Assembly: GCF_031202265.1 (NCBI RefSeq)
Contig: NZ_CP100604.1
Span: 7,980,501-8,044,500, forward strand
Direction: 5' to 3'
Length of the DNA stretch: 64,000 nt
Origin: Bradyrhizobium sp. Ash2021
GTDB taxonomy: Bacteria; Pseudomonadota; Alphaproteobacteria; Rhizobiales; Xanthobacteraceae
This document shows, in pieces, positions 16,563 through 24,901 of this stretch. Position 1 is the stretch's first letter; the number at the start of each line of letters is the position of its first letter. Below the pieces are notes generated by a model. That model worked only from the letters and a program-made list of their open reading frames with translations, was not told where the DNA came from and did not search any database. A program made the translations under genes and the position numbers.

Positions 16563-18137
16563 TTACCGGGAGGTCTTGACGAAACACATCCCCATGCGCG
16601 AGGCCTTGCCGGCCGCCTGACAGGCCAGTCCCTCCGCACAGCCCCAAGCGCTGAAACTCTTGTCGTTATCGGCTCCCTTCGCGGATGGCTGATAGCAATG
16701 CGCGCCCCAGCCATCGCCGTATTCGGTTCCGGCCAATTCCGCGCTACCGCGCGATTGCGGGCGGCTGGAGAAGCCGCGGGAGTAATCCGGCGGTCTGCCA
16801 TCCCGCAATGCGGCAAGAATATCGCGGCGGCGGATCTGGTCGCCGAAGAAATGCGGCGAGGCCGGCACGACCGTTGAATTGGAAGGCTTTGCTGCCATCC
16901 AGTCGACACCAGGGAAATGGAAGCCGCCGATGCCGCGGGTCTGATGGCAGCCCGAACAGGTGATGTCGTTCAGCCTCCGCTCGAAACCGCCGACCGAGCG
17001 GATGTTTTGCAGCTTCACCCCATCAGCCGCCGCCTTCCTCAGCGCGGCCACGACGTCGCTCTCCGCAAAGACGGGCTTGGCCTCAGCCCCCTCGCCTTGC
17101 AACAGACCAAACTCCGGCTGCAGCGCGGAAGTATCAAATCCAACCGGCGTCGGCGCGATCGCGCCGGTGGCCAGGAACTTTTCCGGGATCAGGATCGTAC
17201 CGCGGTCGAGCTCGCCAAAATGCCTGGGGTCGAGCAGCCAATTCTTGAAATCGCGCCTGAGGCTGTCATCGGCCAGAATCCGGTTGCGGTCGATCTGGTT
17301 CTCCATCGGCGCTTCCTCGAAGCGCTGCGCCTGCGCATTGTAGTTGAACACCTTCAACAAATAGTCGGTGCGGAAATCGCGCAGAGCCGATTTCGGCGCG
17401 TGCGCGATCTGAAGATTGGTTTCGATGCGGTCAATATTTTCGGGAGCGATCAGATCGAGCGGTCCGTCCTTCGCCAGGAGCTTTTCCGCAAGCGCCGGGC
17501 CCGTCAGCGACAACTCGCCGGCGGCGAGCCAGCGGCGCGCGATCTCGGAGCACGTGATCGCTGCACCGCTGTGGTCGATTCCGAGACCGCCTTTGGCCTT
17601 CAGCACGAGATTCAGCGTCATCGGCAGGCGCTGCGATACCGCGTTTTCGCCGATCAAAGGCACATCCGTGCGGGTCAAACGATAGATCAGCCGGATCTCG
17701 CCGCAACTCGCTTCGGACACGTAAGCACGGTCCATCCGGTTGACGATGCCCGACAGCACGAAACGCGTGTCGGGGGAGTAAAGTTGAGTGCGGTCGAGTA
17801 ATTGGAAATCAAAGCCGTCGCCGACGCCGATGGTTTCGTTCGGCATGTCAGCCTTGTGCCTGGCGATGTATCGATCGAATTCGCCGTCGATCGCCTGGCG
17901 GACCGGAACCATCGACGGCCACGCGAACAACTGGCTGTTGGTGAGCGGGATATTGGATGATCGCATCGGCAGCAGCATGCCGCTGAGGCCAAATCGTTCG
18001 CGGTCGAGTTCGCGCAGCGCTGCGGGATCGATGATTGCCACCCCGCGCTCCAGCGCCGCGGCGGGCGCCGTGCGCGCCGGCAAAGCGCTGCACAGCAGGG
18101 CGAACAGGATAACAGGAAATCGCAACGCGCGGCTCAT
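16563..18137 (-). CDS. Large exported protein with one CxxCH haem-type motif
   Basis: A 524-residue protein with a Sec signal peptide (SRALRFPVILFALLCSALPA). Most of the chain has no motif I can name. At about residue 400 there is CSGCHQTRGIGGFHFPG, a CxxCH site that could carry covalent haem c, preceded by FERRLNDIT. More cysteines lie near the C-terminus (AHCYQPS, WGCAEGLACQ and GMCF). It stands alone, upstream of the FAD hydroxylase gene by 85 bases. Related large exported proteins occur in Bradyrhizobium as hypotheticals. Whether haem is attached is not known; the motif alone is suggestive. Possible alternatives are a non-haem metal site or a disulfide. Confidence 0.65.
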   Translation of the reverse strand: MSRALRFPVILFALLCSALPARTAPAAALERGVAIIDPAALRELDRERFGLSGMLLPMRSSNIPLTNSQLFAWPSMVPVRQAIDGEFDRYIARHKADMPNETIGVGDGFDFQLLDRTQLYSPDTRFVLSGIVNRMDRAYVSEASCGEIRLIYRLTRTDVPLIGENAVSQRLPMTLNLVLKAKGGLGIDHSGAAITCSEIARRWLAAGELSLTGPALAEKLLAKDGPLDLIAPENIDRIETNLQIAHAPKSALRDFRTDYLLKVFNYNAQAQRFEEAPMENQIDRNRILADDSLRRDFKNWLLDPRHFGELDRGTILIPEKFLATGAIAPTPVGFDTSALQPEFGLLQGEGAEAKPVFAESDVVAALRKAAADGVKLQNIRSVGGFERRLNDITCSGCHQTRGIGGFHFPGVDWMAAKPSNSTVVPASPHFFGDQIRRRDILAALRDGRPPDYSRGFSSRPQSRGSAELAGTEYGDGWGAHCYQPSAKGADNDKSFSAWGCAEGLACQAAGKASRMGMCFVKTSR

Positions 18138-18172
18138 GCCTCACTAACACCGCGCCAACAGACCTATTCAAG

Positions 18173-18205
18173 TAAAAAGGCGCTTCACATCACGGTGAAG
18201 CGCCC
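18173..18205 (-). terminator. Factor-independent terminator for the 18.2-19.2 kb envelope gene
   Basis: On the minus strand GGCGCTTCAC pairs perfectly with GTGAAGCGCC around a six-base loop, followed by TTTTT. It lies 22 bases after that gene's stop. Confidence 0.85.
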
Positions 18206-18227
18206 TGGTCTTTGGATTTCGCTTAAA

Positions 18228-19238
18228 TCAGCGCGCGACGATCAGGCCCTTGCTGGTCACGACCACCCAGCGGCCGTCCTGCTTGCGGATCGCGTCGACC
18301 CGGCCGACGCCCGGGATGGGATCGCCGGCATAGACTTCATAGATGCCGCGCCGGCTTTCGATCAGCGCGCCGCCATTGGCGACGTCGCGCAGTGTCCAGC
18401 CCTCAACGGTCGGCAACCTGCCGACTTCAGTCTTGGCCAGAGCCGCTGCGGCCGTTGCCGGCGGCGTTACCGATCCCGTGACTTCCTTTGCCGCGACAGA
18501 GTTCGCCGCCGCAACGGCGGCCGGCGGCGTGGCGCGGAGCTTGTCCACGGCCTCGCTGAGTTTTGCGAGTTTGGCGGCCGGCTCGGCCTGCGCCTTCTCG
18601 ACCTTGTCGAGGCGATCGCTGGTCTTGTTGAACTGGCTCATCCCAATCTTGGACGTATGTTCGACGCTGGCCTTCAACGCGACGATATCGGCATCGATCC
18701 GCGTCACCGAGGCTTCCAGCGCGCTGTCTTTCGCTACCGCCTGCTCGCCGCCGAGAAAATGCCCGAGGCCCGCGGTTGCCAGAGCGCCGCCGAGCCCACC
18801 CGCTACCGTCGCCAGCGCCACTACGGCCGCCATCGCAGCCATCCGGGGCTTGCCCGATGGCTCGGCGCTCTTCTCGGCTTCCGGCTTTGAACCTGTGCGG
18901 TCGCCGTTCCAGGTGCGATCGCCTGGGGACATGATCATGAGCTTGCCGGGGAAGCGCGGCGCCTCCGGCCTGGCTTCCTCAGGCTTCGAAGCCTCGACCT
19001 TGGGAGCCTCGACCTTGGGAGCCTCGACCTTGGGAGCCTCGATCTTGGGAGCCTCGACCTTGGGAGCGTCCGGCTTGGGACCGGTCTCTTCCTGTTCCGG
19101 CGCGAGCAGCGGGGACTCGACATTGGCCTGCGCCGCTACCGGCGCGCTTGCCGGGGACACGTCAGGAGCGGCCGGCCCGGCGCCAACGAGACCGGATTCA
19201 CCGCTGATGGGCTCGGACTGGTGCTCACTCACGTTCAA
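18228..19238 (-). CDS. Single-span envelope protein with Pro/Glu/Lys repeats and coiled region
   Basis: A 336-residue protein. Residues ~1-125 are cytosolic, acidic and proline-rich, with a five-residue repeat (EAPKV/EAPKI) at ~58-85. One hydrophobic span sits at ~133-160 (AAVVALATVAGGLGGALATAGLG). Then a probable coiled coil (~165-215) and an alanine/proline linker lead to a compact C-terminal domain (~270-336) with GWTLRDVANGGALIE and VVTSKGLIV, likely in the periplasm. I know similar Bradyrhizobium hypotheticals but no function. The C-terminal domain resembles small beta-barrel domains of envelope and pilus assembly proteins; this is only a guess. A strong terminator follows. Confidence 0.65.
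   Translation of the reverse strand: MNVSEHQSEPISGESGLVGAGPAAPDVSPASAPVAAQANVESPLLAPEQEETGPKPDAPKVEAPKIEAPKVEAPKVEAPKVEASKPEEARPEAPRFPGKLMIMSPGDRTWNGDRTGSKPEAEKSAEPSGKPRMAAMAAVVALATVAGGLGGALATAGLGHFLGGEQAVAKDSALEASVTRIDADIVALKASVEHTSKIGMSQFNKTSDRLDKVEKAQAEPAAKLAKLSEAVDKLRATPPAAVAAANSVAAKEVTGSVTPPATAAAALAKTEVGRLPTVEGWTLRDVANGGALIESRRGIYEVYAGDPIPGVGRVDAIRKQDGRWVVVTSKGLIVAR
18991..19080. repeat. Six tandem 15-base units inside the envelope protein gene
   Basis: The unit GCCTCGACCTTGGGA is repeated head to tail, the fourth copy with one change (GATC) and the last degenerate (GCGTCCGGCTTGGGA). Each unit encodes five residues (APKVE in phase), so copy-number change keeps the frame. Confidence 0.85.
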
Positions 19239-19485
19239 ATCTCCTGATCAGGTTGACCATTTGGTAACTTTTATTGCTTGCGAAATCGTTACTGCTGAAG
19301 GCCTTACCGAAATTTTAGGAACTGATCCGGGCCGGTTCTGGCCCATAACAAGGCGGCGGGGTGGCCTGAGATTTCGTCCCTTGTCCCAATGTTGCCCTGC
19401 GGCAATCCCGACAGCTCCGTTTGCGCTGGCCTGTTTCCCGACTAACATGGGCCGACCAACCAGCCAGAAAGGCAGGGCGCGCACC

Positions 19486-19860
19486 ATGGCCATCGAGAAA
19501 TGCATCAACGAATTTGATGTCGATGACGTCATTTTTGAGGAAGGCTCGACCGGGCGCGAGCTGTTCGTGGTGCTCGAGGGCAAAGTCGAGATCGCCAAGG
19601 TCTCGGGCGCCGGCAAGACCGTCATCGTGACGCTCGGCAAGGGTGAGTTCTTCGGCGAGATGGCCGTGATCGACGGCTCGTCCCGTTCGGCGACCGCGAT
19701 CGCGGCCGCACCACATACCCGCGTGATGCGGATCAACCATGCCCGCTTCGTCTATCTGGTCAGCCAGCAGCCGGCGTTCGCGCTGATGATCATGGACGCG
19801 CTCAGCAAACGCCTGCGGGCGTCGAACGCCGTCACCTTCAAAGCCGCAGCGAATTCATGA
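19486..19860 (+). CDS. Cyclic-nucleotide-binding domain protein
   Basis: A 124-residue protein made of a single cNMP-binding (CRP-like) beta-roll with no DNA-binding domain. Seen: DDVIFEEGSTGRELFVVLEG (residues ~14-33), then the phosphate-binding cassette segment GKGEFFGEMAVIDGSSRSATA (~52-72), where FGEMA and the Arg-Ser-Ala portion contact the nucleotide in this family. ATG at 19486 is chosen because the longer frame upstream overlaps the divergent gene's region. The stop overlaps the start of the next gene as ATGA, so the two are translationally coupled. It may sense cAMP, possibly from the cyclase at 2.2 kb; that link is inference. Confidence 0.87.
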   Translation: MAIEKCINEFDVDDVIFEEGSTGRELFVVLEGKVEIAKVSGAGKTVIVTLGKGEFFGEMAVIDGSSRSATAIAAAPHTRVMRINHARFVYLVSQQPAFALMIMDALSKRLRASNAVTFKAAANS

Positions 19861-20669
19861 GCGAGCGCAAACCCAGTCCGTTCAAGATCCTGCTCGATAC
19901 CGACGCCTGCACGCTGATCCGGGCGGCCGAGGATGTCTACCAGGTCCGCTTTAAGAACCGCGCGGCCAACACCTATCTGGTGCGCGGCAGTTCGCGCACC
20001 ATCATGATCGACGTCGGCCTGTCGTCGAACTATCCGCATCTCGTGCAATGCCTCAATCACGTCGGCTGCCCGCCCGACAAGATCGACATGGTGGTGCTGA
20101 GCCACGAGCATCTCGACCACATCGGCGCGGCCTGGCATTTTTCCGGCCGCACCTTCATCGCCGCGCACCGGCTGGCCGCCAACAAGATCATGCTGCGCGA
20201 CGACTTTTCGATGCTGCGCAAGATGTTCAACGAGCCGAACGTGCCGATCAATGTCGACATCTGGCTCGAAGAAGGCAATTTGATCGACCTCGGCAATTTC
20301 CGTCTCAATGTGATGTACACGCCCGGCCACACCTCGGCCTGCATCTCGCTGTTCGACCAGGACAAGGGGCTGTTGTTCGCCGCCGACACCTTGATGCCCG
20401 GCGGCGTGATGGGTGGCGTGTTCGGCTCCGGCAGCATCGCCGACTACATCCAGTCGCTGGAGCGGCTGAAGGGCTTGAATTCCAAGATCCTGCTGTCCGG
20501 CCATGGACGTTTGTCCGACACGCCGCAGGAGGACGTACGGATCGCCATCCAGCGCTCGCACACGCTGTTGTCGGACACCGCGCAATTGTTCGACGCGCTG
20601 GACGCGCGGGCGAATTTCGAGCCGATCATGCAATCGGTGCGCGACCTCAACAAGCTCGACGATAATTAG
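19857..20669 (+). CDS. Metallo-beta-lactamase-fold hydrolase
   Basis: A 270-residue MBL-fold protein. The metal motif HxHxDH is intact as H83-E-H85-L-D87-H88. Later ligands are the histidine in TPGHTSACIS (~residue 158), the aspartate in FAADTLMPG and the histidine in LSGHGRLSD (~218), so a binuclear metal site is expected. The substrate is unknown; glyoxalase II-like, lactonase-like or phosphodiesterase-like activities all share this layout. It overlaps the preceding cyclic-nucleotide-binding gene by four bases, so a function in cyclic-nucleotide signalling or turnover is possible but unproved. Confidence 0.87.
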   Translation: MSERKPSPFKILLDTDACTLIRAAEDVYQVRFKNRAANTYLVRGSSRTIMIDVGLSSNYPHLVQCLNHVGCPPDKIDMVVLSHEHLDHIGAAWHFSGRTFIAAHRLAANKIMLRDDFSMLRKMFNEPNVPINVDIWLEEGNLIDLGNFRLNVMYTPGHTSACISLFDQDKGLLFAADTLMPGGVMGGVFGSGSIADYIQSLERLKGLNSKILLSGHGRLSDTPQEDVRIAIQRSHTLLSDTAQLFDALDARANFEPIMQSVRDLNKLDDN

Positions 20670-20864
20670 AGCGCGCGAGGCGTCGCCGGAGTCCAGGACG
20701 TCCTGATTTATTCCCCTATCATCTCTGAATTCTGCACGAGCAGCGGCAAGCTGCGGATCAGAACCATCGGCCGAATGTGATCCATCCATTTGACAAACGC
20801 CGCGGCGGCCTGTTCAACGGCAGCAACAACGACGCCTTCGCAAGAAAAAGGGAGAGAGAACAAA

Positions 20865-21479
20865 ATGAAGTTTTACGATTCGATCGGACCGAACCCGCGC
20901 ATTGTCCGAATGTTCATGGCGGAAAAGGGCATCGACATGCCGAAGCAGGCCGTCGACCTGCGCAAGGGCGAGAATCGCGAGGCCGATCATCTGAAGCGCA
21001 ATCCGCACGGCCAGATGCCGGCGCTCGAACTCGACGACGGCCATTATCTCTCGGAGGTCACCGCGATCTGCGAATATCTCGAGGAGAAGAATCCGAAGCC
21101 GGCGATGATCGGTGAGACGCCGGAGCAGCGCGCCGAGTGCCGGATGTGGACGCGCCGGGTCGACCTCAACATCTGCGAACCGCTCGCCAACGGCTATCGC
21201 TTCGGCGAGGCGCTGAAGTTCTTCCAGAACCGGATCCCCTGCGCGCCGGAGGCCTCTCCCGGCCTCAAGATGATCGCGGCCAACCGCCTGCAATGGCTCA
21301 ACGGCCAGATGGCGGACGGCAGGGAGTATCTGTGCGGCAAGCGTTTTACGCTGGCCGATATCCTGCTCTATTGCTGGCTCGACTTCGGTGGCCAGGTCGG
21401 GCAGCCGCTGGACACAGCCAACAGCAACATCGTGGCGTGGATGGCCCGCGTTGCGGAACGGCCGTCGGTGAAGGCGTAA
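20865..21479 (+). CDS. Glutathione S-transferase
   Basis: A 204-residue GST: N-terminal thioredoxin-fold domain (residues ~1-80) with SIGPNPRIVRMFMAEKG and the glutathione-binding NPHGQMPALELDDG (~47-60) followed by SEVTAICEYLE. The all-helical C-terminal domain (~90-200) contains the conserved FTLADILLYCW. The start at 20865 has GGGAGAGA ahead; the longer frame from 20790 lacks family similarity upstream. It stands alone, so its electrophile or isomerase substrate cannot be inferred. Confidence 0.92.
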   Translation: MKFYDSIGPNPRIVRMFMAEKGIDMPKQAVDLRKGENREADHLKRNPHGQMPALELDDGHYLSEVTAICEYLEEKNPKPAMIGETPEQRAECRMWTRRVDLNICEPLANGYRFGEALKFFQNRIPCAPEASPGLKMIAANRLQWLNGQMADGREYLCGKRFTLADILLYCWLDFGGQVGQPLDTANSNIVAWMARVAERPSVKA

Positions 21480-21514
21480 CCCTGCAGTCCAGTTCCAGAA
21501 CAGCCGAAAACACA

Positions 21515-22130
21515 TAGGTGCGCCTGTCCCGCTGCGCGAAGCGCCCGGGTTTTGAAAGGTGTCACCCTCGAAAACGAGGGAGCAGGGAATGCCGGGTGCT
21601 TGCTGCACCCGCGGTCTCGTGTGCAAAGATGTGCATCGAAGACGCACACGAGCATACAGGTACAGTCGGAGCAATCCGGCATTCCCCGCGCAATGGCTTT
21701 ACGGCTTATGCCGTGCTCTCCCCGGCGACGAATTCGTCTTGTCACCGTCGTTGTCGACTCTACGGCTGATCGATCCGGTTGAATCGACGTCGCCACCGAC
21801 AGCTTGACACCAGCAACGGGTGTCGGGACCACACGGTTTTGCCGTACGCTAACAGCGCCGTTCGTCCTGCGCACTGTTACCGCTCACGAGTTGCCTCGCC
21901 CTGCGATCATCTTGCACGCCTGACGCTCTCGCGTCCACCGCATCCCGCTCCGCGTTCGTGACGACGCGCGATCCGCCCCTCTTGTCGGAACGGGACGCGC
22001 CGAGATAGCCACTGATTTGGGTCATGCGCAAAGCAGAATATTTTTTCGAAAGAGGCTGGACACGAAGATGAACGGCACGGCTGCTGATTTGCCCGTCGGG
22101 CACAGTGGTGACCTGTTCAGCGATAGTCGC
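21515..22130. repeat. Dispersed non-coding repeat of Bradyrhizobium type
   Basis: This stretch has several overlapping short frames but no plausible gene. I recognise pieces that recur in Bradyrhizobium and Rhodopseudomonas intergenic regions: the GGGAGCAGGGAATGCCGGGT segment (21579-21598), the GAATATTTTTTCGAAA segment (22037-22052) and GCTGATTTGCCCGTCGGGCA (22082-22101). Such sequence is often mis-annotated as small proteins. The evidence is recognition, not a search. Confidence 0.5.
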
Positions 22131-22180
22131 AGGTCAGCCTTTGCGCGCGGGTAGATCGCCCTCCCCGCTACCAAAAACTG

Positions 22181-22386
22181 CATTTTTGTGCGCCTTCCCT
22201 CGATCTCGCATGGCTTTCTTCGCTCGAAGGTAGCGGTCGTGCAGTTTTTACATACAGGAAGGCGCTGCTGGCCCATCGGACTCCAGGCCGTGAACCCATA
22301 AATCTGCCGGGCGGAGCGCCCGCGAGAGTCCGCTATGCCCCGATAGCCGCCAAATTCCGCAGCGCCGCGAAATGACGCGATGTGCC
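22181..22386 (+). repeat. Dispersed repeat, copy A
   Basis: It matches two other places in this window almost base for base. The shared core of ~157 bases runs from GCATTTTTGTGCGCC to AGAGTCCGCTATG. Copy A continues with the 3' part (CCCGATAGCCGCCAAATTCC to GATGTGCC) also found in copy B, but lacks the 5' part. Inside the core GCGCCTTCC and GGAAGGCGC are inverted arms about 70 bases apart. It lies just beyond the livF end of the Liv operon. Confidence 0.9.
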
Positions 22387-22529
22387 AAAGAGCGACATCG
22401 ACCAACTATCTTTAGCCGGAACATCATCAAACCGGATTGCACTCGAACCCAGTGGCTAGAAGAGGGGCGGCCCCTCCATTACATCTGCTCCGGACCACTC
22501 AACGAAGGCCGATCACTCAGCGTCATCGC

Positions 22530-23369
22530 CTAAACGAGCCAACGTTTGCGCCGCTTGTAGTGCTTCACATCGCGAAATGATTTGCGCTTGTCCCCGGCGA
22601 CGCCAAGATAGAATTCCTTGACGTCCTCATTTGCGGCGAGCGCCCGCGCCTCGCCGTCCATCACGACGCGGCCATTTTCGAGGATGTATCCGTGGCTGGC
22701 ATATTTGAGCGCCATATTGGTGTTCTGCTCGGCGAGAAGAAACGAGACATTTTCCTTGACGTTGAGATCCTTCACGATCTCGAAGATCTCTTCCACGATC
22801 TGCGGCGCGAGGCCCATTGAAGGCTCGTCCAGCAGGATCATCTTCGGGCGCGACATCAGTGCACGGCCGATCGCGCACATCTGCTGTTCGCCGCCCGACG
22901 TATAGCCGGCGGTGGAATCACGCCGCTCCCTGAGACGAGGAAAATAGGCATAGACTCGCTCCAGATCCTGCGCGATCGCGGACCTGCCGTCGCTGCGCGT
23001 GAAGGCTCCGGTCAGGAGATTCTCGTCGACAGTAAGGTGAGCGAAGCAGCGCCGCCCCTCCATCACCTGAATGCAGCCGCGCCGCACCAGATCGTTTGGC
23101 GAAAGCGACTGCACTTCGACGCCATCGAACAGGATCGAGCCCTTGGTGACCTCGCCGCGTTCCGCATGCAGCAGATTGGAGACCGCCTTCAGCGTCGTTG
23201 TCTTGCCCGCACCATTGGCGCCGAGAAGCGCGACGATTCCGCCCCGCGGCACATCCAGCGATACACCCTTCAACACGAGGATGACGTGATCGTAGACAAC
23301 CTCGATATTGTTGACCGACAGAAACGGCGCTGCCGCTTCTGTCGCCGTGGCGGCCTTGGAGATTGACAC
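22530..23369 (-). CDS. livF: Branched-chain amino acid-type ABC transporter ATPase (LivF-like)
   Basis: One of the two ATPases of a Liv/HAAT-type importer, 279 residues. Seen: Walker A GANGAGKT (~residue 50), signature TSGGEQQMCAIGRAL (a variant of LSGGQQ), Walker B KMILLDEPSMGLAP and the switch histidine position occupied in LAEQNTN. A GTG start at 23369 is chosen because GGAGGGAG sits just before it; the track through 23405 would need an upstream start without such a site. The C-terminus is extended by about 25 mostly basic residues (KRKSFRDVKHYKRRKRW). It is the last gene of the six-gene operon. Confidence 0.9.
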   Translation of the reverse strand: MSISKAATATEAAAPFLSVNNIEVVYDHVILVLKGVSLDVPRGGIVALLGANGAGKTTTLKAVSNLLHAERGEVTKGSILFDGVEVQSLSPNDLVRRGCIQVMEGRRCFAHLTVDENLLTGAFTRSDGRSAIAQDLERVYAYFPRLRERRDSTAGYTSGGEQQMCAIGRALMSRPKMILLDEPSMGLAPQIVEEIFEIVKDLNVKENVSFLLAEQNTNMALKYASHGYILENGRVVMDGEARALAANEDVKEFYLGVAGDKRKSFRDVKHYKRRKRWLV

Positions 23370-23447
23370 GCTGCTCCCTCCAAACGGTTGCGACTTTCGG
23401 AACATCCGGGAGGAGGCGAACGCTCCTCCCGGATCGCCCAGATGAGT

Positions 23448-24767
23448 TCAGCTTTCTTTCGAGCAATCGCGCGGCTGAATCTTCTTGTCCGCGGCATATT
23501 TCCCGGAAACCTCGTCGACGAGCGGTTCAGTGTCGGATTGGTTGGCCGTGTACCAGTCGGAGATGATTTTCCAGCCCTTGCCGTCCCACTGCTGTACGCG
23601 CCCGTCCCGCGCCCCCTCGTGGTCGGAGCAGGAAATCCTGATCGGCTTCAACATGCCCTCGAAGCCGAGTTCCCTGAGACGTGCTTCAGAGAGGTTGAGG
23701 TTCTCCAGACCCCAGCGGACCTGCTCGCCCGTGAGCGGCTTCTTGCCGAACTTTTCCTGCGCCTTGCGGATCGCCTCCACCCCGAGCATGGCGTTCACCA
23801 TGCCGCGGTTATACAGAACCTCGCCGACCTTGCCAGGCTCCGACGCCCCCTTGCCTTTTGCATAGACGTACTTCTCCAGGTCGGCGTGCACGGCAAACCT
23901 GCCGGCACCATGCTGAAGCATCAGCGCCTTGTAGCCGATGGCTTGATCGCCTGCGGGTGTTACATCCGGCTCTGCGCCCGACCACCAAACACCGATCATC
24001 TTGTCGCGCGGATAGGCAACGGCCGCCGCTTCCTTGACTGCCGTGCCGTTCATGACGCCCCAGCCCCAGACTAAAACATAGTCCGGCCGGTTCTGGCGGA
24101 TCGCCAGCCATTGCGACTTCTGTTCGACACCGGGGTGCGTGACCGGGATCGGCGTAAACTCAAAGCCGTGCTTCTTTGCCAACACCTGCAGCATCGGTAT
24201 CGGCTCCTTGCCGTAAGGGCTGTCGTGATAGACCAGCGAAATCTTCTTGCCTTTCAGCTTGTCGAAGCCACCGACCTCCTTGGCGATGTGTTGGATCGCG
24301 ATATCGGCCGCCGACCAGTACGTGCCAAGCAGCGGGAAATTGTACGCGAACACGGCTCCGTTCTTGGAATCGGCGCGGCCATAGCCCATCGTGATAATCG
24401 GGATCTTGTCAGTCGTGGTTTTTTCGGTGAGGGCGAAGGTAATGCCGGTCGACAGCGGATTGAAGAAGGCCGCGCCGGTCGGCCCCTTGCCCTTGAGACG
24501 CTCGTAACACTCAACGCCCTTGTCGGTGGCGTAGCCGGTCTCGCATTCCTCGACCAAAAGCTTGACGCCGTTGATGCCGCCGTCGCGCTCGTTGATCAGG
24601 TTGTAGTAGTCGGCCACGCCGTTTGCGTACGGCACGCCATTCACGGCGTACGCGCCCGTCCGGTAGGACAGTATCGGGATGAACTGCTCGTTTTGCGCCG
24701 CAGCCGGAGCGGCAAGCGCCGCGCCCGATAGGATGGCTGCCGCCAGTATCAGTTTGTTGCGTACCAT
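23448..24767 (-). CDS. ABC transporter periplasmic substrate-binding protein (Liv/HAAT family)
   Basis: A 439-residue exported binding protein with a signal peptide (RNKLILAAAILSGAALAAPAAAQ). The type I periplasmic fold follows, with the opening segment PILSYRTGAYAVNG, then GGINGVKLLVEECETGY and VYHDSPYGKEPIP. It is longer than the classic LivK (~370) and belongs with the branch found beside acyl-CoA ligases, whose ligands are often aromatic or fatty acids instead of leucine. The frame stays open far upstream, but the strong AAGGAGGAGGACG site and the signal peptide fix the start. Two cysteines near the C-terminus (ISCSDH and PRDCSKE) could pair. Confidence 0.9.
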   Translation of the reverse strand: MVRNKLILAAAILSGAALAAPAAAQNEQFIPILSYRTGAYAVNGVPYANGVADYYNLINERDGGINGVKLLVEECETGYATDKGVECYERLKGKGPTGAAFFNPLSTGITFALTEKTTTDKIPIITMGYGRADSKNGAVFAYNFPLLGTYWSAADIAIQHIAKEVGGFDKLKGKKISLVYHDSPYGKEPIPMLQVLAKKHGFEFTPIPVTHPGVEQKSQWLAIRQNRPDYVLVWGWGVMNGTAVKEAAAVAYPRDKMIGVWWSGAEPDVTPAGDQAIGYKALMLQHGAGRFAVHADLEKYVYAKGKGASEPGKVGEVLYNRGMVNAMLGVEAIRKAQEKFGKKPLTGEQVRWGLENLNLSEARLRELGFEGMLKPIRISCSDHEGARDGRVQQWDGKGWKIISDWYTANQSDTEPLVDEVSGKYAADKKIQPRDCSKES

Positions 24768-24901
24768 ATCGACGTCCTCCTCCTTCAGCCCGGTTTTGCG
24801 GTAACGGGTCTTGTTTTTGTTTTGCGGGCTTGCTTGCTCCTTCTGCCAACGACCGCCGCTCCGCGTTGCGATCTCCGGCCCCCTTCGCACCGACCGCCCC
24901 T

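Noticed and set aside
18991..19080. Possible CRISPR-like array
   Set aside because: Units are contiguous without spacers and encode a protein repeat in frame.
18343..19485. Upstream extension of the cyclic-nucleotide-binding gene
   Set aside because: It is antisense to the envelope protein gene and carries no family sequence; the domain starts cleanly at 19486.
21549..22103. Several 60-84-codon frames in the 21.5-22.1 kb gap
   Set aside because: They are conceptual translations of a known type of dispersed non-coding repeat and overlap each other on both strands.
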